From: Candidatus Gallipaludibacter merdavium
GTDB lineage: Bacteria; Bacteroidota; Bacteroidia; Bacteroidales; Paludibacteraceae
DNA: 47,939 nt
NCBI GenBank assembly: GCA_017694875.1
Contig: JADIMG010000036.1
Span: forward strand, 1-47,939
Reading direction: 5' to 3'
Shown here: positions 24,802 to 34,789 of the stretch, one piece after another
How the letters are laid out: each line of letters opens with the position of its first letter
Numbering within the stretch: position 1 is the stretch's first letter
Made by a program: the position numbers and the translations under genes
Notes under the pieces: generated by a model
The model's input: the letters and a program-made list of their open reading frames with translations, nothing else
Database searches by the model: none
What the model was told of the DNA's origin: nothing

Positions 24802-27800
24802 CTATTTTACAACATATTTCAAAATTTGCTCCTTTTCTTCAAACCGCACCTGAACCATATAATAGCCGGGGACAGCCTGTGTTGCAAACGAATAGGTAGT
24901 TTGACCTTGGGTATGGAAACGGTGGAGCACCTGTCCCATCATATCATAAACCGTGATTTCCACAGCTGTATCATCAGGCAATCCGGTCACATTCACCTGT
25001 TCACCAGATGCTAACATATTCGGATAAATGGCCACACCCTCTTTCCCGGTAGAGACAAAAGAGAATACCTGTGTACGTAAAATACCACCACACATAGCTT
25101 CCGATGCGTTAGGCTGCAAATCAACCGTTGCATAATAGTCACCTGTACCGACGAGTGTCTCACCTACAGTATAGTAATATCCTTTACCCAACAACTCATC
25201 GTCTGAATCGTCGCTACCCAACAGGTCTTTTGTCCCGACTACACGATACCAGGTCACGTCTTCTTCTGTGAATTCATAACCTTGCTCTTGAAGTTGTTTT
25301 ACATTGAGCATCAGCAACCAGTCATATTTGGAAACTGCTGGGATATTATCGTATTCTGCAAAATTATCTGCATTCGGAAGTCCGACAGTCAAAGCTTTTC
25401 CTTCACTATATACGGTCTCTTCACAAAGTGTCTTGACGGCATATCTAACAGTAATTGTCTCTACACCAGGAGCCGTCTTTTCTCCATCATAACGGCTATA
25501 AGCATTACCTGATACATCCAGCACTTCCCACCAAGCTTCCACGGGAGCAGATTGTTCTGGAGTAATGGAAGCCGTCAACAATTGCCAAGCTGCTTCACTG
25601 GCTTCTTCAAGATGCAGTGTATCACCACAGACTGCAGTCGGCCACATCTGCAATTCAGGCACTTCAGGTGAGCGGTAGGTGGTAAAATGATAAATATACA
25701 AACTGTCTAACGTAAACTCCGGACGGGCAGTATAAACATATTCTACTGTGTCACAGATGGTCATATCATGGTCAATGGTATAAATCTCTGTTCCTATAGT
25801 AACCTGCTCTCCTGCACACACCGTGTCGCGACGTTCTACGCTTGCCACATAGGATGTGAAACGCACCGTATCATTGGCTTGTGCCACTACTTCAAAATAA
25901 TACTCTCCTATATTCAGATTGTCAAATAACAATTCGTCCAATACTTCCACCTTTGCTTCATGACGGATAGTATCAACAGCCATCCAGTAATTTCTGTTTT
26001 CTGTAGTCGAGCTGCAAATGCCTTTATAGACTCTTACCTCTGCATTCGTTTCTACATAAAGCAATGGAGTAACATCATCGGCTATCTTATACCATGCCGT
26101 ACCTTCTGCCTCCGTATAGGTCTGTCCCAATACGATGTCTTCGGCAACAGCACATGGAATATCTTCACCATAGGAAAAGACTATTGTTCCCGCGTTGTTG
26201 GTAGATGCTGTTGTAGTCAAGCGCAAATAATAGGTGCCTGCCGGTACTACATAATCCAGTTCCACATGGTCAGTCGTACTGGTACGGGTGGCAATTGGTT
26301 CTGTATCTGCACAATCGAAGAACAAAGCAACTTCTTTCGTCACCACTTCACCCTCGAGCATCGGAGTGAAGTCCGCTCTGAAACTTTTTGTCCCGTCTGT
26401 TGTCAACACAAACCAGGTTACATCTGCCACTTCATATTCCTCTCCTACCGTTATCTCATAGGCATCCTCACATGTACGGCCTCCATACGTAAGGGTTGTA
26501 AAACGGATAGTGCCATTCTCTACTTTAAAATAATAGCCTCCGTAAGGCAAATTCGGATCCTGCTGCAAGGCATAGGAATCATTGGCTGCCATTGTCTGGT
26601 CCTCAAACACAGCTTCCCAATAATTGTAATCCGATGCAGTCCCCACATTGCACACACCTTTGTAGAGGCTTACCACTGGGGTACCACTTACGACTTCCAA
26701 TGTCAAATCAATACCCGGATTGGGTTCGAAATAGAACCATTTCTCACCATTTACCGTTATATCAGTAGCATAAGGGGCTGCCGTTGAACCAATAGTATCA
26801 GCCACTGCACAAGCCTCATTCACCTCTTCTACAGTAAACACAGCCACACCATCTTTATCTGCCGTCAGTTTGGCATAATAAGTACCCGCAGGAATTACAT
26901 AGTCGCGCGAAATGGTTTCCGCGGTGGAAGTGCCGGTATAGGCAGGCTCTTCACCACAATTAAAATACAGTACCGCTTCCTTATTCACTACAGCTCCAGC
27001 TTCATCTGGCGTATAGGTTACAGACATTTTCTCATGGCCGTTAAACGTATAAGTGTACCATACGCTCTGTCCTGCATGCATCCGATAGGGTTTACCTGGT
27101 TCTATATAAAGTGCACGACTACAGTTGTCTCCATTGATAACAGAGAACACGCCTGATTCCAGCACTACATAATAATGCCATCCCGGACGCAAAGGTTCCA
27201 ATGGAATATGAAGCATCTCGTTGGACGACAACTCAATATCAGTCATCACTTCCACTTGATGGTTCGGTGCTGTACTACCGCATATCATTCTGTAGATAGC
27301 ACTTATGCGGGTGTTTTCCGCCTCTGCCAAAATGGTCAAGTCTCCGTCGCCGACAAAATCATACCATCCTGCTGCTATAGCCATGTCGCCATAGTTCAAT
27401 TCAGTGGCATAAGCACAATCCTTGTCAACAGACGATGTGTAAATATCAATGGTCATTGTACAAGCTGCATCAACACGGATGCTTCCATAATACAATCCCT
27501 CTGGCAATACAATGCCCTCGTCGACTACATCTTTTGTGAAGCTGGTGGAAAATACAGCTGCAGTTTCACAATCCAGATAACCGCCAATGTACTTGGTTGT
27601 CGTCGGATTGTCACCTGTAAAGGTTGCCTTTATCTCGCTTTTCCCGTCAAACTCATATTTATACCAGTAAGTCTGTCCCGGTTGCAGTTCATACACACCT
27701 CCGTCGACCAACCACATAGCTGTCTCACAACTGTTACCACCTCCCACAGAAAGAGTGGTCGCACCCGTTACTTTCAAATAATAGGCATGTCCTAAAGCAT

Positions 27801-28827
27801 TGGCAGCCAAATTATCAAAAAGATATGAGGTTCCGGCAGCAATGGTAACATTTTCCAATTGACGCCATCCCATATCGGTCTGTTCACCTCCACATACACC
27901 TTCGTACAAAGTGATTTCCACATCTGATGTCCCGGTATTTTCTATAGGTAGCTCTGTAGCATAATCCGTATAGAACCTATACCAATTGTCACCGGCAGCT
28001 GTTGTATAGGTCATTCCATGTTCCATGGTTACCGCATCAACACACGGCAGATTCACATCACGTACCACAAAAGTGGCCTTGCCATTGGCCGTTCCGGTAA
28101 ATTTGGCATAATAGGTTCCGGCTGGTATCACATATCCTCGTATCACGGTATCAGCAGTACCCGTGCGAACGTATTGTGCGTCCGATGCACAATCAAAATA
28201 GAGTTCCACTGTTTTTTCGCTATACTTGTCATCGGGAGATGTAGGCTCAAAATACAAATCTACAGTCTGGTTGCCTTCCGAAGTAAAGCTAAACCATGTC
28301 GGCTGCTCAGCCGCAAGATTATATTTGGTGGTATCGTTCTGTCCGTTAGCCGGATTGTTCACCACCTCAAAAGCATCCAAACACAAAGGGTCTTCCGTTT
28401 CACTCTCTGGAACACGTACTTCCACCTGAAAATCAATTTTCCCAGAGGAAATATGTAATTTCAGATAAGCACGTCCGCCATAATTGTCAAGCACATTGTT
28501 TACCAAGCCTGCCTGCAAGGTCTGGGTCTTGGTTTGTCCTGGCGCCAAAACGGTTGTAGCATCAAACAGCTTGTTGTCACAAGTGGTATAGACATCTGCT
28601 GTAATCGTAATGGTCTCCGTGTGCGTAGTACTCAGCGTAAGCACACATTCCTTACCCCTCTCTTCCTCAGTCAGTTGTACATAATACCACAACTCGGTTT
28701 CTTCCTGCACAAATGGTCTTTCCAAGACAAATGGAATGGCATCAGAACAGGAACTTCCGCTTTGCGCTCTTAGCACCTTTGTGGTTGTCAAAAGGAGCAT
28801 TGCCAAAATCAAAAATCTCCATCTCAT
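24802..28827 (-). CDS. large repeat-containing secreted protein with type IX sorting domain
   Basis: The 1341-residue product has a signal peptide (MRWRFLILAMLLLTTT... to LRAQ). The module beginning SGSSCSDAIPFVL and containing ELWYYVQL is shared by four neighbours. Next come four diverged repeats of about 210 residues, each with a 'YFDC' strand and a 'DYVIPAGTYYAKLT' strand followed by an 'AC/PC' turn, reminiscent of pre-peptidase C-terminal (PPC-like) beta-sandwiches. The C-terminal 75 residues (VAIYPNMLASGEQVNV, ITVYDMMGQVLHRF, YYMVQV) are a type A sorting domain of type IX secretion. An upstream in-frame ATG at 28869 overlaps the previous stop (TAATG); 28827 is preferred because the signal peptide starts there. 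No catalytic motif is seen. Confidence 0.75.
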   Translation of the reverse strand: MRWRFLILAMLLLTTTKVLRAQSGSSCSDAIPFVLERPFVQEETELWYYVQLTEEERGKECVLTLSTTHTETITITADVYTTCDNKLFDATTVLAPGQTKTQTLQAGLVNNVLDNYGGRAYLKLHISSGKIDFQVEVRVPESETEDPLCLDAFEVVNNPANGQNDTTKYNLAAEQPTWFSFTSEGNQTVDLYFEPTSPDDKYSEKTVELYFDCASDAQYVRTGTADTVIRGYVIPAGTYYAKFTGTANGKATFVVRDVNLPCVDAVTMEHGMTYTTAAGDNWYRFYTDYATELPIENTGTSDVEITLYEGVCGGEQTDMGWRQLENVTIAAGTSYLFDNLAANALGHAYYLKVTGATTLSVGGGNSCETAMWLVDGGVYELQPGQTYWYKYEFDGKSEIKATFTGDNPTTTKYIGGYLDCETAAVFSTSFTKDVVDEGIVLPEGLYYGSIRVDAACTMTIDIYTSSVDKDCAYATELNYGDMAIAAGWYDFVGDGDLTILAEAENTRISAIYRMICGSTAPNHQVEVMTDIELSSNEMLHIPLEPLRPGWHYYVVLESGVFSVINGDNCSRALYIEPGKPYRMHAGQSVWYTYTFNGHEKMSVTYTPDEAGAVVNKEAVLYFNCGEEPAYTGTSTAETISRDYVIPAGTYYAKLTADKDGVAVFTVEEVNEACAVADTIGSTAAPYATDITVNGEKWFYFEPNPGIDLTLEVVSGTPVVSLYKGVCNVGTASDYNYWEAVFEDQTMAANDSYALQQDPNLPYGGYYFKVENGTIRFTTLTYGGRTCEDAYEITVGEEYEVADVTWFVLTTDGTKSFRADFTPMLEGEVVTKEVALFFDCADTEPIATRTSTTDHVELDYVVPAGTYYLRLTTTASTNNAGTIVFSYGEDIPCAVAEDIVLGQTYTEAEGTAWYKIADDVTPLLYVETNAEVRVYKGICSSTTENRNYWMAVDTIRHEAKVEVLDELLFDNLNIGEYYFEVVAQANDTVRFTSYVASVERRDTVCAGEQVTIGTEIYTIDHDMTICDTVEYVYTARPEFTLDSLYIYHFTTYRSPEVPELQMWPTAVCGDTLHLEEASEAAWQLLTASITPEQSAPVEAWWEVLDVSGNAYSRYDGEKTAPGVETITVRYAVKTLCEETVYSEGKALTVGLPNADNFAEYDNIPAVSKYDWLLMLNVKQLQEQGYEFTEEDVTWYRVVGTKDLLGSDDSDDELLGKGYYYTVGETLVGTGDYYATVDLQPNASEAMCGGILRTQVFSFVSTGKEGVAIYPNMLASGEQVNVTGLPDDTAVEITVYDMMGQVLHRFHTQGQTTYSFATQAVPGYYMVQVRFEEKEQILKYVVK

Positions 28828-28868
28828 AATTTTATAGGTTAAATTGGTTATTGAATTATTTCTTTCCA

Positions 28869-31484
28869 TTAATAAAGTATCAAAGGTGTCTGCCAGCTGT
28901 AAAGCGAGGTTTCCACCCGCATGATATGATAGCCCGAACCATGGACAATCAAACTTATTACCGGCTCATCGGTTTCCTCCCTTATATTCCACACCTGCAT
29001 CAATCGTCCCGAAACATCATAGAGTTTTATACTCCACACCCTGAGTTTTTCCGGCAAATGCAATGTCAATGGTGTACCTGCTTTCGCCACAGTTGGATAC
29101 AACACTGGAGAATCATATGTCTTTTCCTGCTCATCAGGTTGTTCGGGTTCTTCCTTCTCTACATATACCCTCACATGAACCAGACTGTCACATCCTTCCA
29201 AAGTCTTATAGGTCAATGTATATATGCCCGCCCCCTCAATCAATGTATCGCCATACTGGAAAGGCAGTTCTGTCTCGTTCAGTTGCAACGTATCATAAGT
29301 TTGGGGTGCCGGTATCACCTCCACCTGATAATGCGTAATGGTATAACGATATCCGTCTGCACTCTTCAATGTATCTGTATAGACTCCAGGAACATACAAA
29401 AGTGTATCGGGCAATTCATAAGCACTACCCTCACAAATGGATACATCAACTGTATCATACTGATAGGTGATAGGTTTGAATGTCACACTGCCCCATGTCG
29501 AATTAAGCACCCGTACAAACAATGTATCTTTCTGATAATAGGCAATATCCTGCCATAGTTTTTCTATCGCAAACACCCCGTTTTCAGGTGAAGGAAGTCC
29601 CTTTTGCAATACAAGCCCCTTCGGACTGCCATAGCTTACCTGCACTTCCGGCAAAATGTCGCCCGCTTCTTGTCCGGTTTTCCACACCACATGCAAGCTG
29701 TCGGGTTGGCTGTCATAAAACAGGCGGAACACTTGGGAAGAATCCTTCAGAAGATAAGGAGTATCAAAAGCTACATCGACTATGGTAAGCGTATCCTCCG
29801 TTTCCACATCTCCATTGACCAGTACCGTCAGATAAACCAGGCTATCGCATCCCTCCTCCAACGGATAATGCAGTTCATATACACCCGCCGTATCAATCGT
29901 GACACCCTGCATCACAAGGGGAAGTTCAGAAGCATCCACCAACAGGTAGTCATAAGCCTTGGGAGCCGGTTGCATCTGTATCGTATAATGGTAAATATCA
30001 TAGAGATAGCCATTGTTACGAATGACCACATCTATGTATTCCCCACTTTGCGTGAATACGGTATCGGCAATCAACAATTCATCTCCCTCACAAAAAGTGG
30101 TATCTACATAATGATGCTTGTGCACCAGTGTATCGCGCACCACACATGTTCCTGTACCTTCTGTCGTGCCAGTATATTTCACGTAATAACGCCCCTCCGG
30201 TATAATAAAGAAACCGTTTACCACATCTATGTTGCGGCTTACGCTTATGGTGGCAGCCGAATCGCAATCCAAATACAGTTCCACCGTTTTCTTGCTATTG
30301 GTGACAGTGGCGTCATCCGGCTCAAAATACAGGTCTACGGTCTGGCTACCGTTGGACGTAAACGCAAACCAAGTGGGCAAAGTGCCCAAATGGAAAGTGG
30401 TCGTATCAGCCACTATCTCATAAGCCGTCCGACAATCACCGCCATGGTTTTCAATCATGAAACCAGTAGTGCCTTTTATTGTAATAAAATAGGCCTGTCC
30501 TGCCGGCAAAGCTGGTAGAATGCCAGCGCTCAGCAAGGTATCTGTAACAACCGTATCCATCAACAGTTCCAACCCGTCACCACAATAACCTTTTTGCAGC
30601 AGCAAATGTGTCTGCTCTGCCACATGAAGATCAGTAAAAGCTGCATCGGAAGGCTGGTAGGAGAAAAGAGCTGAATCCTGCACCATATATGCATTTCCAG
30701 CTACAACGGCCTGCGCCTGCGCACAACCGTCTTTCAGCGTATCACACAAAAATTCAATATAGCCCTCACCACTTGCCTCTATCTGAATATAATATTGCCC
30801 TTCCGTAGGTACCTGTTTTTGGACATATACATTGGTATCTGTCACATAGCTATAAGCGGCATCTGTATCACAACTTTCATAGAAGTAGACATGCTTGGTC
30901 ACCACTTCATTGGTATCGTTAGGATGAAACACCCACGTCAGATAATCTGAACCGGAAAACTGGTAAGTAAACCAATTCTGCCCTGTTGTACGCAGGGTAT
31001 AATAAGAAGTTGGATAAATATATTCCGCAGAAAGACATTCCGGATTTTGTGGCTTTTCAATGGGAGTTTGTACTTCCGATCTAAACTCTATTGTGCCAGT
31101 AGTAAACAGTTTGAGCAACACCAAACCATCGGAAGAATCAAGCACATAATTGACCAGACCGGCTTCCATACGGGTGGTTTTTGTCTGGTAAGCCAATAAG
31201 GTATTCGATTCATCTGCTATTGGATCTGTTCCACAGCTGAAATAAGGGGTTGCCTGTACCATTGTACCGGCATCGGTCAGGTTGGTCAGCTCCAATACAA
31301 ATTCCTTGTTCCTATGCTGCGACGGATTTAACTGTACACGATACCATTGGGTGGTACCAGCCTCTTGCACATACACACTGTCCCACTGAAAAGAGATGGG
31401 GTCATAGCACGAGCTGCCATGCTGTGCCATGACCCATATAGAGCTTATCAAAAGTCCAAATGTAATGTACCACCTGCCTTTCAT
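28869..31484 (-). CDS. secreted modular protein with type IX sorting domain
   Basis: The 871-residue product starts with a signal peptide (MKGRWYITFGLLISSIWVMAQ) and the shared module HGSSCYDPISFQW...TQWYRVQL. The middle has a segment very like the neighbour at 24802 (WFAFTSNGSQTVDLYFEP then ELYLDC, IPEGRYYVKYTG). A C-terminal half has two copies of a module with 'FCEG/ICEG', 'DTL', 'HYTIQMQPAP', 'ELP' and 'EGCDSLVYL', also present in the protein at 32239. The last 80 residues (VLYPTVAKAGTPLTL, IKLYDVSGRLMQVW) form a type A sorting domain. A GTG at 31517 overlapping the previous gene is an alternative start. No enzyme motif is visible; the domains look structural or adhesive. Confidence 0.75.
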   Translation of the reverse strand: MKGRWYITFGLLISSIWVMAQHGSSCYDPISFQWDSVYVQEAGTTQWYRVQLNPSQHRNKEFVLELTNLTDAGTMVQATPYFSCGTDPIADESNTLLAYQTKTTRMEAGLVNYVLDSSDGLVLLKLFTTGTIEFRSEVQTPIEKPQNPECLSAEYIYPTSYYTLRTTGQNWFTYQFSGSDYLTWVFHPNDTNEVVTKHVYFYESCDTDAAYSYVTDTNVYVQKQVPTEGQYYIQIEASGEGYIEFLCDTLKDGCAQAQAVVAGNAYMVQDSALFSYQPSDAAFTDLHVAEQTHLLLQKGYCGDGLELLMDTVVTDTLLSAGILPALPAGQAYFITIKGTTGFMIENHGGDCRTAYEIVADTTTFHLGTLPTWFAFTSNGSQTVDLYFEPDDATVTNSKKTVELYLDCDSAATISVSRNIDVVNGFFIIPEGRYYVKYTGTTEGTGTCVVRDTLVHKHHYVDTTFCEGDELLIADTVFTQSGEYIDVVIRNNGYLYDIYHYTIQMQPAPKAYDYLLVDASELPLVMQGVTIDTAGVYELHYPLEEGCDSLVYLTVLVNGDVETEDTLTIVDVAFDTPYLLKDSSQVFRLFYDSQPDSLHVVWKTGQEAGDILPEVQVSYGSPKGLVLQKGLPSPENGVFAIEKLWQDIAYYQKDTLFVRVLNSTWGSVTFKPITYQYDTVDVSICEGSAYELPDTLLYVPGVYTDTLKSADGYRYTITHYQVEVIPAPQTYDTLQLNETELPFQYGDTLIEGAGIYTLTYKTLEGCDSLVHVRVYVEKEEPEQPDEQEKTYDSPVLYPTVAKAGTPLTLHLPEKLRVWSIKLYDVSGRLMQVWNIREETDEPVISLIVHGSGYHIMRVETSLYSWQTPLILY

Positions 31485-31509
31485 GGGAACTTTATGTTTA
31501 CATCCGTTT

Positions 31510-32205
31510 TTATTCACACATCAAAAGTGTCTGATAGCTTCTTTCCCCATTATGGAACTGCAGCAAATAAGTGCCGGCCTGCTCCACAGCCAATGTTTGG
31601 ATGTTACCCGTGCATGTCCATTGCTGCAACATACGTCCTAACAAGTCAAACAGACGCAAAGTGCCGGCCTCCGGCAATTCCACTGTCAATGCAGTACCTG
31701 CTGCCGCCTTGTTTGGATATACCTTGAATCCGTTTTCACGGTTTTCCTGCAATGCGGTCGGCTCGGGTATGCGGGCAAAGGAACTGAATTGGATAGAGCC
31801 TTCTTCCGTTGTCAGTTTGAAATAAACGGTACCACCCAAATTCTTAATGATATGATTAACAAAAATAGCCTGCATGGATGTTGTCTTAAACTGGTTGGCC
31901 GACATTGCAGTCGAATCCGTGCGTGCCGGTCTGGCATCGGATGCACAGTTCAAATAAGCAAAAGCTACCACGGTAATGGAATCTGAAGTCAAATTATTCA
32001 GATAGAGCACCAACTCTTTATTTAAGAAACTATCATCCAATGTTACGGCATACCATAAGGTCTGGTTGGCATCTTGAATGTGCCCATTATCCCAATCAAA
32101 TAAAATAGCATTCTCACATGTTGAGCCGTCACGCACAACATCATCCTGTGCCATCAATAAATTCCAGGAAAAAAGAATCATTCCTACTAGTAAAAATTTT
32201 TTCAT
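31510..32205 (-). CDS. short secreted protein: shared N-terminal module plus type IX sorting domain
   Basis: At 231 residues this is the minimal member of the family. It consists of a signal peptide ending LLMAQ, the shared module (DGSTCENAILFDWDNGHIQ, LWYAVTLDDSFLNKELVLYL, HIIKNLGGTVYFKL), and a type A sorting domain (FKVYPNKAAAGTALTVELP, LRLFDLLGRMLQQW). It shows that the N-terminal module is a self-contained domain of about 130 residues. It might be a building block or cap of the structure formed by the longer relatives. The next gene starts within or 26 bases after its stop. Confidence 0.75.
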   Translation of the reverse strand: MKKFLLVGMILFSWNLLMAQDDVVRDGSTCENAILFDWDNGHIQDANQTLWYAVTLDDSFLNKELVLYLNNLTSDSITVVAFAYLNCASDARPARTDSTAMSANQFKTTSMQAIFVNHIIKNLGGTVYFKLTTEEGSIQFSSFARIPEPTALQENRENGFKVYPNKAAAGTALTVELPEAGTLRLFDLLGRMLQQWTCTGNIQTLAVEQAGTYLLQFHNGERSYQTLLMCE

Positions 32206-32238
32206 AATCTTCTGTATTTATGGGTTAGTATTATTCCG

Positions 32239-33576
32239 TTAATCATGCGCCATTAACAGCGTTTGTCCTTTTCCGTTTTCGCCATTCATCACCAACAGAT
32301 AGGCACCTGCCTTGTCCAACTGGATAAAGGTGGGCTGGTCATCACGACTCCATAAAAGCCTACCCGACAAGTCAAACAAGTCAAGACTTGCTTTTTCATA
32401 GCCTTCCGGCCATTCTATCTGAACAGGTGTACCTGTTTTTGCCAAAGTTGGATATACTTTCAATGAACTTTCCGAAGTTTCCCTTACAAAAGTCTGTAGG
32501 TACACCTGCAAGTGTACTATGCTGTCACATCCTTCCGCAGTCTGGTAGCGCAAAGAGTAATTGCCTTCCGACTCTATCCAGACCTCCTGCATCTGCAGAG
32601 GCAATTCGGCAGCCCCCACATAAAGAGTGTCGTTTGTTTCCGGCGCAGGTTGCACTTCCAGCTCATAATGGGTGATAAAATGGCGATAACCCTCCGACTT
32701 TATCACCGTATCCGTATAGGATGTGGATACTGTCAGCAAAGTATCTTGCAATTGCAAACCTTTTCCTTCACACAACACCGTATCTACCTCTGCATAAGTA
32801 AAAGTCACAGGGCGGAAACGGATTTTTCCGTCTGTCGGAGCGAAAACATGGAAAAAGAGCGTATCGCCCTGCTGATAAGCGCTATCCATCCATTGACGTT
32901 CTACTACATAAACACCTTGGCTGTCCGTTTGAGCTTCTCCCAATATATCACCGTCACAACTGCCATAGCGCACTTGTATGGTCGGAAGCGTATCCAGTTC
33001 CTCATCTTCCGCCTGCCACACCACATGCAGACTATCGGGTTGCCTTTCATGAGTCAACGTATATACATTGGCGGAATCGGTCAATATATAAGTTGCATCC
33101 ATATATACCGGCAGCGGATTGTTGCAATCGGTCTTTGGTCCTTCTCCCAAATTTTGCAGAATAATCCTCCCAGACTGTCCACTTACAGGAACAGCCTTTA
33201 CATTGACTGAAGGAAAGATTTGCAAAATGTCATCTATCTGCCCCAGACCCAACGATGCAGTAACTGAATCCAACTTATGCTTCAATTCTTCTAGGCTCAA
33301 TGAGAAAACGCCCTGCGGACCAATAGTCCGTTGATAAATCGGTTCACGTGCCAAACACACTAAATAAGCCTCCAAGCGCAGGCTATCGGTAGAATACCAA
33401 TAGGCATTCATGCCATTGCCAAAGTTTTCAAGAGAAGCCAAGAACCAAACGGGTTGTCCCTCTACATATAAGTCTTCACCATATTGCGCAGACAATGGAT
33501 TAGAGCATGAGTCCCCTTCTTTGCCCCATAAAGCCAAAGAAAAAAACAGACATACTATCAAGCAAACCTTACGCAT
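32239..33576 (-). CDS. secreted modular protein with type IX sorting domain
   Basis: The 445-residue product has a signal peptide ending LALWGK and the shared module in shortened form (EGDSCSNPLSAQYGEDLYV, VWFLASL). A middle module runs from RQPDSLHVVWQAED to HLQVYL and resembles the C-terminal half of the protein at 28869 (same words DSLHVVW, THYELEV, APETNDTL, EGCDS). The C-terminus (LKVYPTLAKTGTPVQIEWP, LDLFDLSGRLLW, GAYLLVM) is a type A sorting domain. It lies 12 bases after the upstream gene. Function unknown; the composition is that of a structural surface protein. Confidence 0.72.
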   Translation of the reverse strand: MRKVCLIVCLFFSLALWGKEGDSCSNPLSAQYGEDLYVEGQPVWFLASLENFGNGMNAYWYSTDSLRLEAYLVCLAREPIYQRTIGPQGVFSLSLEELKHKLDSVTASLGLGQIDDILQIFPSVNVKAVPVSGQSGRIILQNLGEGPKTDCNNPLPVYMDATYILTDSANVYTLTHERQPDSLHVVWQAEDEELDTLPTIQVRYGSCDGDILGEAQTDSQGVYVVERQWMDSAYQQGDTLFFHVFAPTDGKIRFRPVTFTYAEVDTVLCEGKGLQLQDTLLTVSTSYTDTVIKSEGYRHFITHYELEVQPAPETNDTLYVGAAELPLQMQEVWIESEGNYSLRYQTAEGCDSIVHLQVYLQTFVRETSESSLKVYPTLAKTGTPVQIEWPEGYEKASLDLFDLSGRLLWSRDDQPTFIQLDKAGAYLLVMNGENGKGQTLLMAHD

Positions 33577-33588
33577 ATCCCCTACACA

Positions 33589-34764
33589 TTAATAGACGAG
33601 CAATTCATGCACATCGTTTTCCTCGTCTCCCCGTATAAAATAAATACCTGCAGGAAGCGTAAAGCTATGCTGCTTGCCGGCACCTATTGTGAAACGTTGC
33701 ACCACAACACCCGCCGGAGTAAAGACCAATACATCCTGCATAACCTCACTCTCTACTATTACTCTATTGCCTTCTATCCGTGTTTTCAAAGCAGACGCAA
33801 ATGCATCTTGTACCCCTGTACCCACAGGAGGTTTCGGCAACACTACATCATCCTGGTTATAAAGGGTAAGCACACCCGGAACATCTGATTCTATTCTGTA
33901 GAACAGGAACGGAGATATAAAACGAATATGATTACTTAATGTAATTGAATCCATCGCCAAAGTGGTTACATTGGGCTGTGCTGTAAAACTATAGGTAGAA
34001 TCAGAAGGTTCAAACTGACAAGTATTAGAAAGATAAACACGTGCTGTATCATCTGCCTGCCAATAAAAATTTAAACCTGTAAGCTTGCTTGCATTAAGAT
34101 CATCAGGTGTAAAATAATAAGCGTTCGTATCATTGGCATTTATTGTCTGTTCCTGATATTTATACAAGCGAACTGAGGTTGCTTCACATTGTGCCATCAC
34201 ACTCGTGCTGTTCAAAGTAATCACCCCCCCCACATTAGTTGTAAACTTAATATATGCAGGAATATTCTGTGTTAAACCAACCATTACAAAAGCATCTGCG
34301 AATTCCTGATCAAAAGGCATATAAAACAACAAGGAATCTTGTGTATAGCCATCAAAACGAATGTACCAGTCATCGTAATTAACAATAAAAACTGAATCCA
34401 AGGTCATTGGCACCATATAAGTTTCCAAAGGTATCACATAACCTGCCGCAGCTGCCAACGCAATCACCAATTGCGCAGTCTCATCATATTGCCCGTCACA
34501 ACCGAAATCAATGGTCACGCCTGGTATATCCGCAAAGAAATCATCCTCTGACTCATATTTTTCAACATCCAATAAAAACGTATCCGGTTCAAACGTGACA
34601 TATAGTGGCAAATCATGTGTTCCTGCTGTAAACCAATGCGTTCCTGCTGGTACATATGTTTCAAAATTATGATTCACCACATAGGGGTTGGTACAACTTG
34701 TACCGACCTGTGCACGAACTACCATTGCCATGCAAACCAAAACTAAAAACACCAATCGTTTCAT
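33589..34764 (-). CDS. secreted protein with type IX sorting domain
   Basis: The 391-residue product has a signal peptide (MKRLVFLVLVCMAMVVRAQ) and then the family hallmark VGTSCTNPYVV and HWFTAG. The middle 250 residues are rich in Thr, Asp and aromatic residues with no recognised domain. The C-terminus (VIVESEVMQDVLVFTPAG, GIYFIRGDEENDVHELLVY) is a shortened type A sorting domain. Base composition is more AT-rich than in the flanking housekeeping genes, as in the next upstream gene, which may signal a different origin. Confidence 0.7.
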   Translation of the reverse strand: MKRLVFLVLVCMAMVVRAQVGTSCTNPYVVNHNFETYVPAGTHWFTAGTHDLPLYVTFEPDTFLLDVEKYESEDDFFADIPGVTIDFGCDGQYDETAQLVIALAAAAGYVIPLETYMVPMTLDSVFIVNYDDWYIRFDGYTQDSLLFYMPFDQEFADAFVMVGLTQNIPAYIKFTTNVGGVITLNSTSVMAQCEATSVRLYKYQEQTINANDTNAYYFTPDDLNASKLTGLNFYWQADDTARVYLSNTCQFEPSDSTYSFTAQPNVTTLAMDSITLSNHIRFISPFLFYRIESDVPGVLTLYNQDDVVLPKPPVGTGVQDAFASALKTRIEGNRVIVESEVMQDVLVFTPAGVVVQRFTIGAGKQHSFTLPAGIYFIRGDEENDVHELLVY

Positions 34765-34789
34765 ATATACTTTCTATTTTAATATCTGA

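Noticed and set aside
25960-26787. 275-codon plus-strand frame opposite the 1341-residue gene
   Set aside because: It is antisense to an intact coding frame with clear domain structure. Its residues are Cys/Ile/His-rich with no signal or motif, typical of a shadow frame.
29604-30518. 304-codon plus-strand frame opposite the 871-residue gene
   Set aside because: Shadow of a real gene in which repeated modules keep the antisense frame open; no promoter or family motif.
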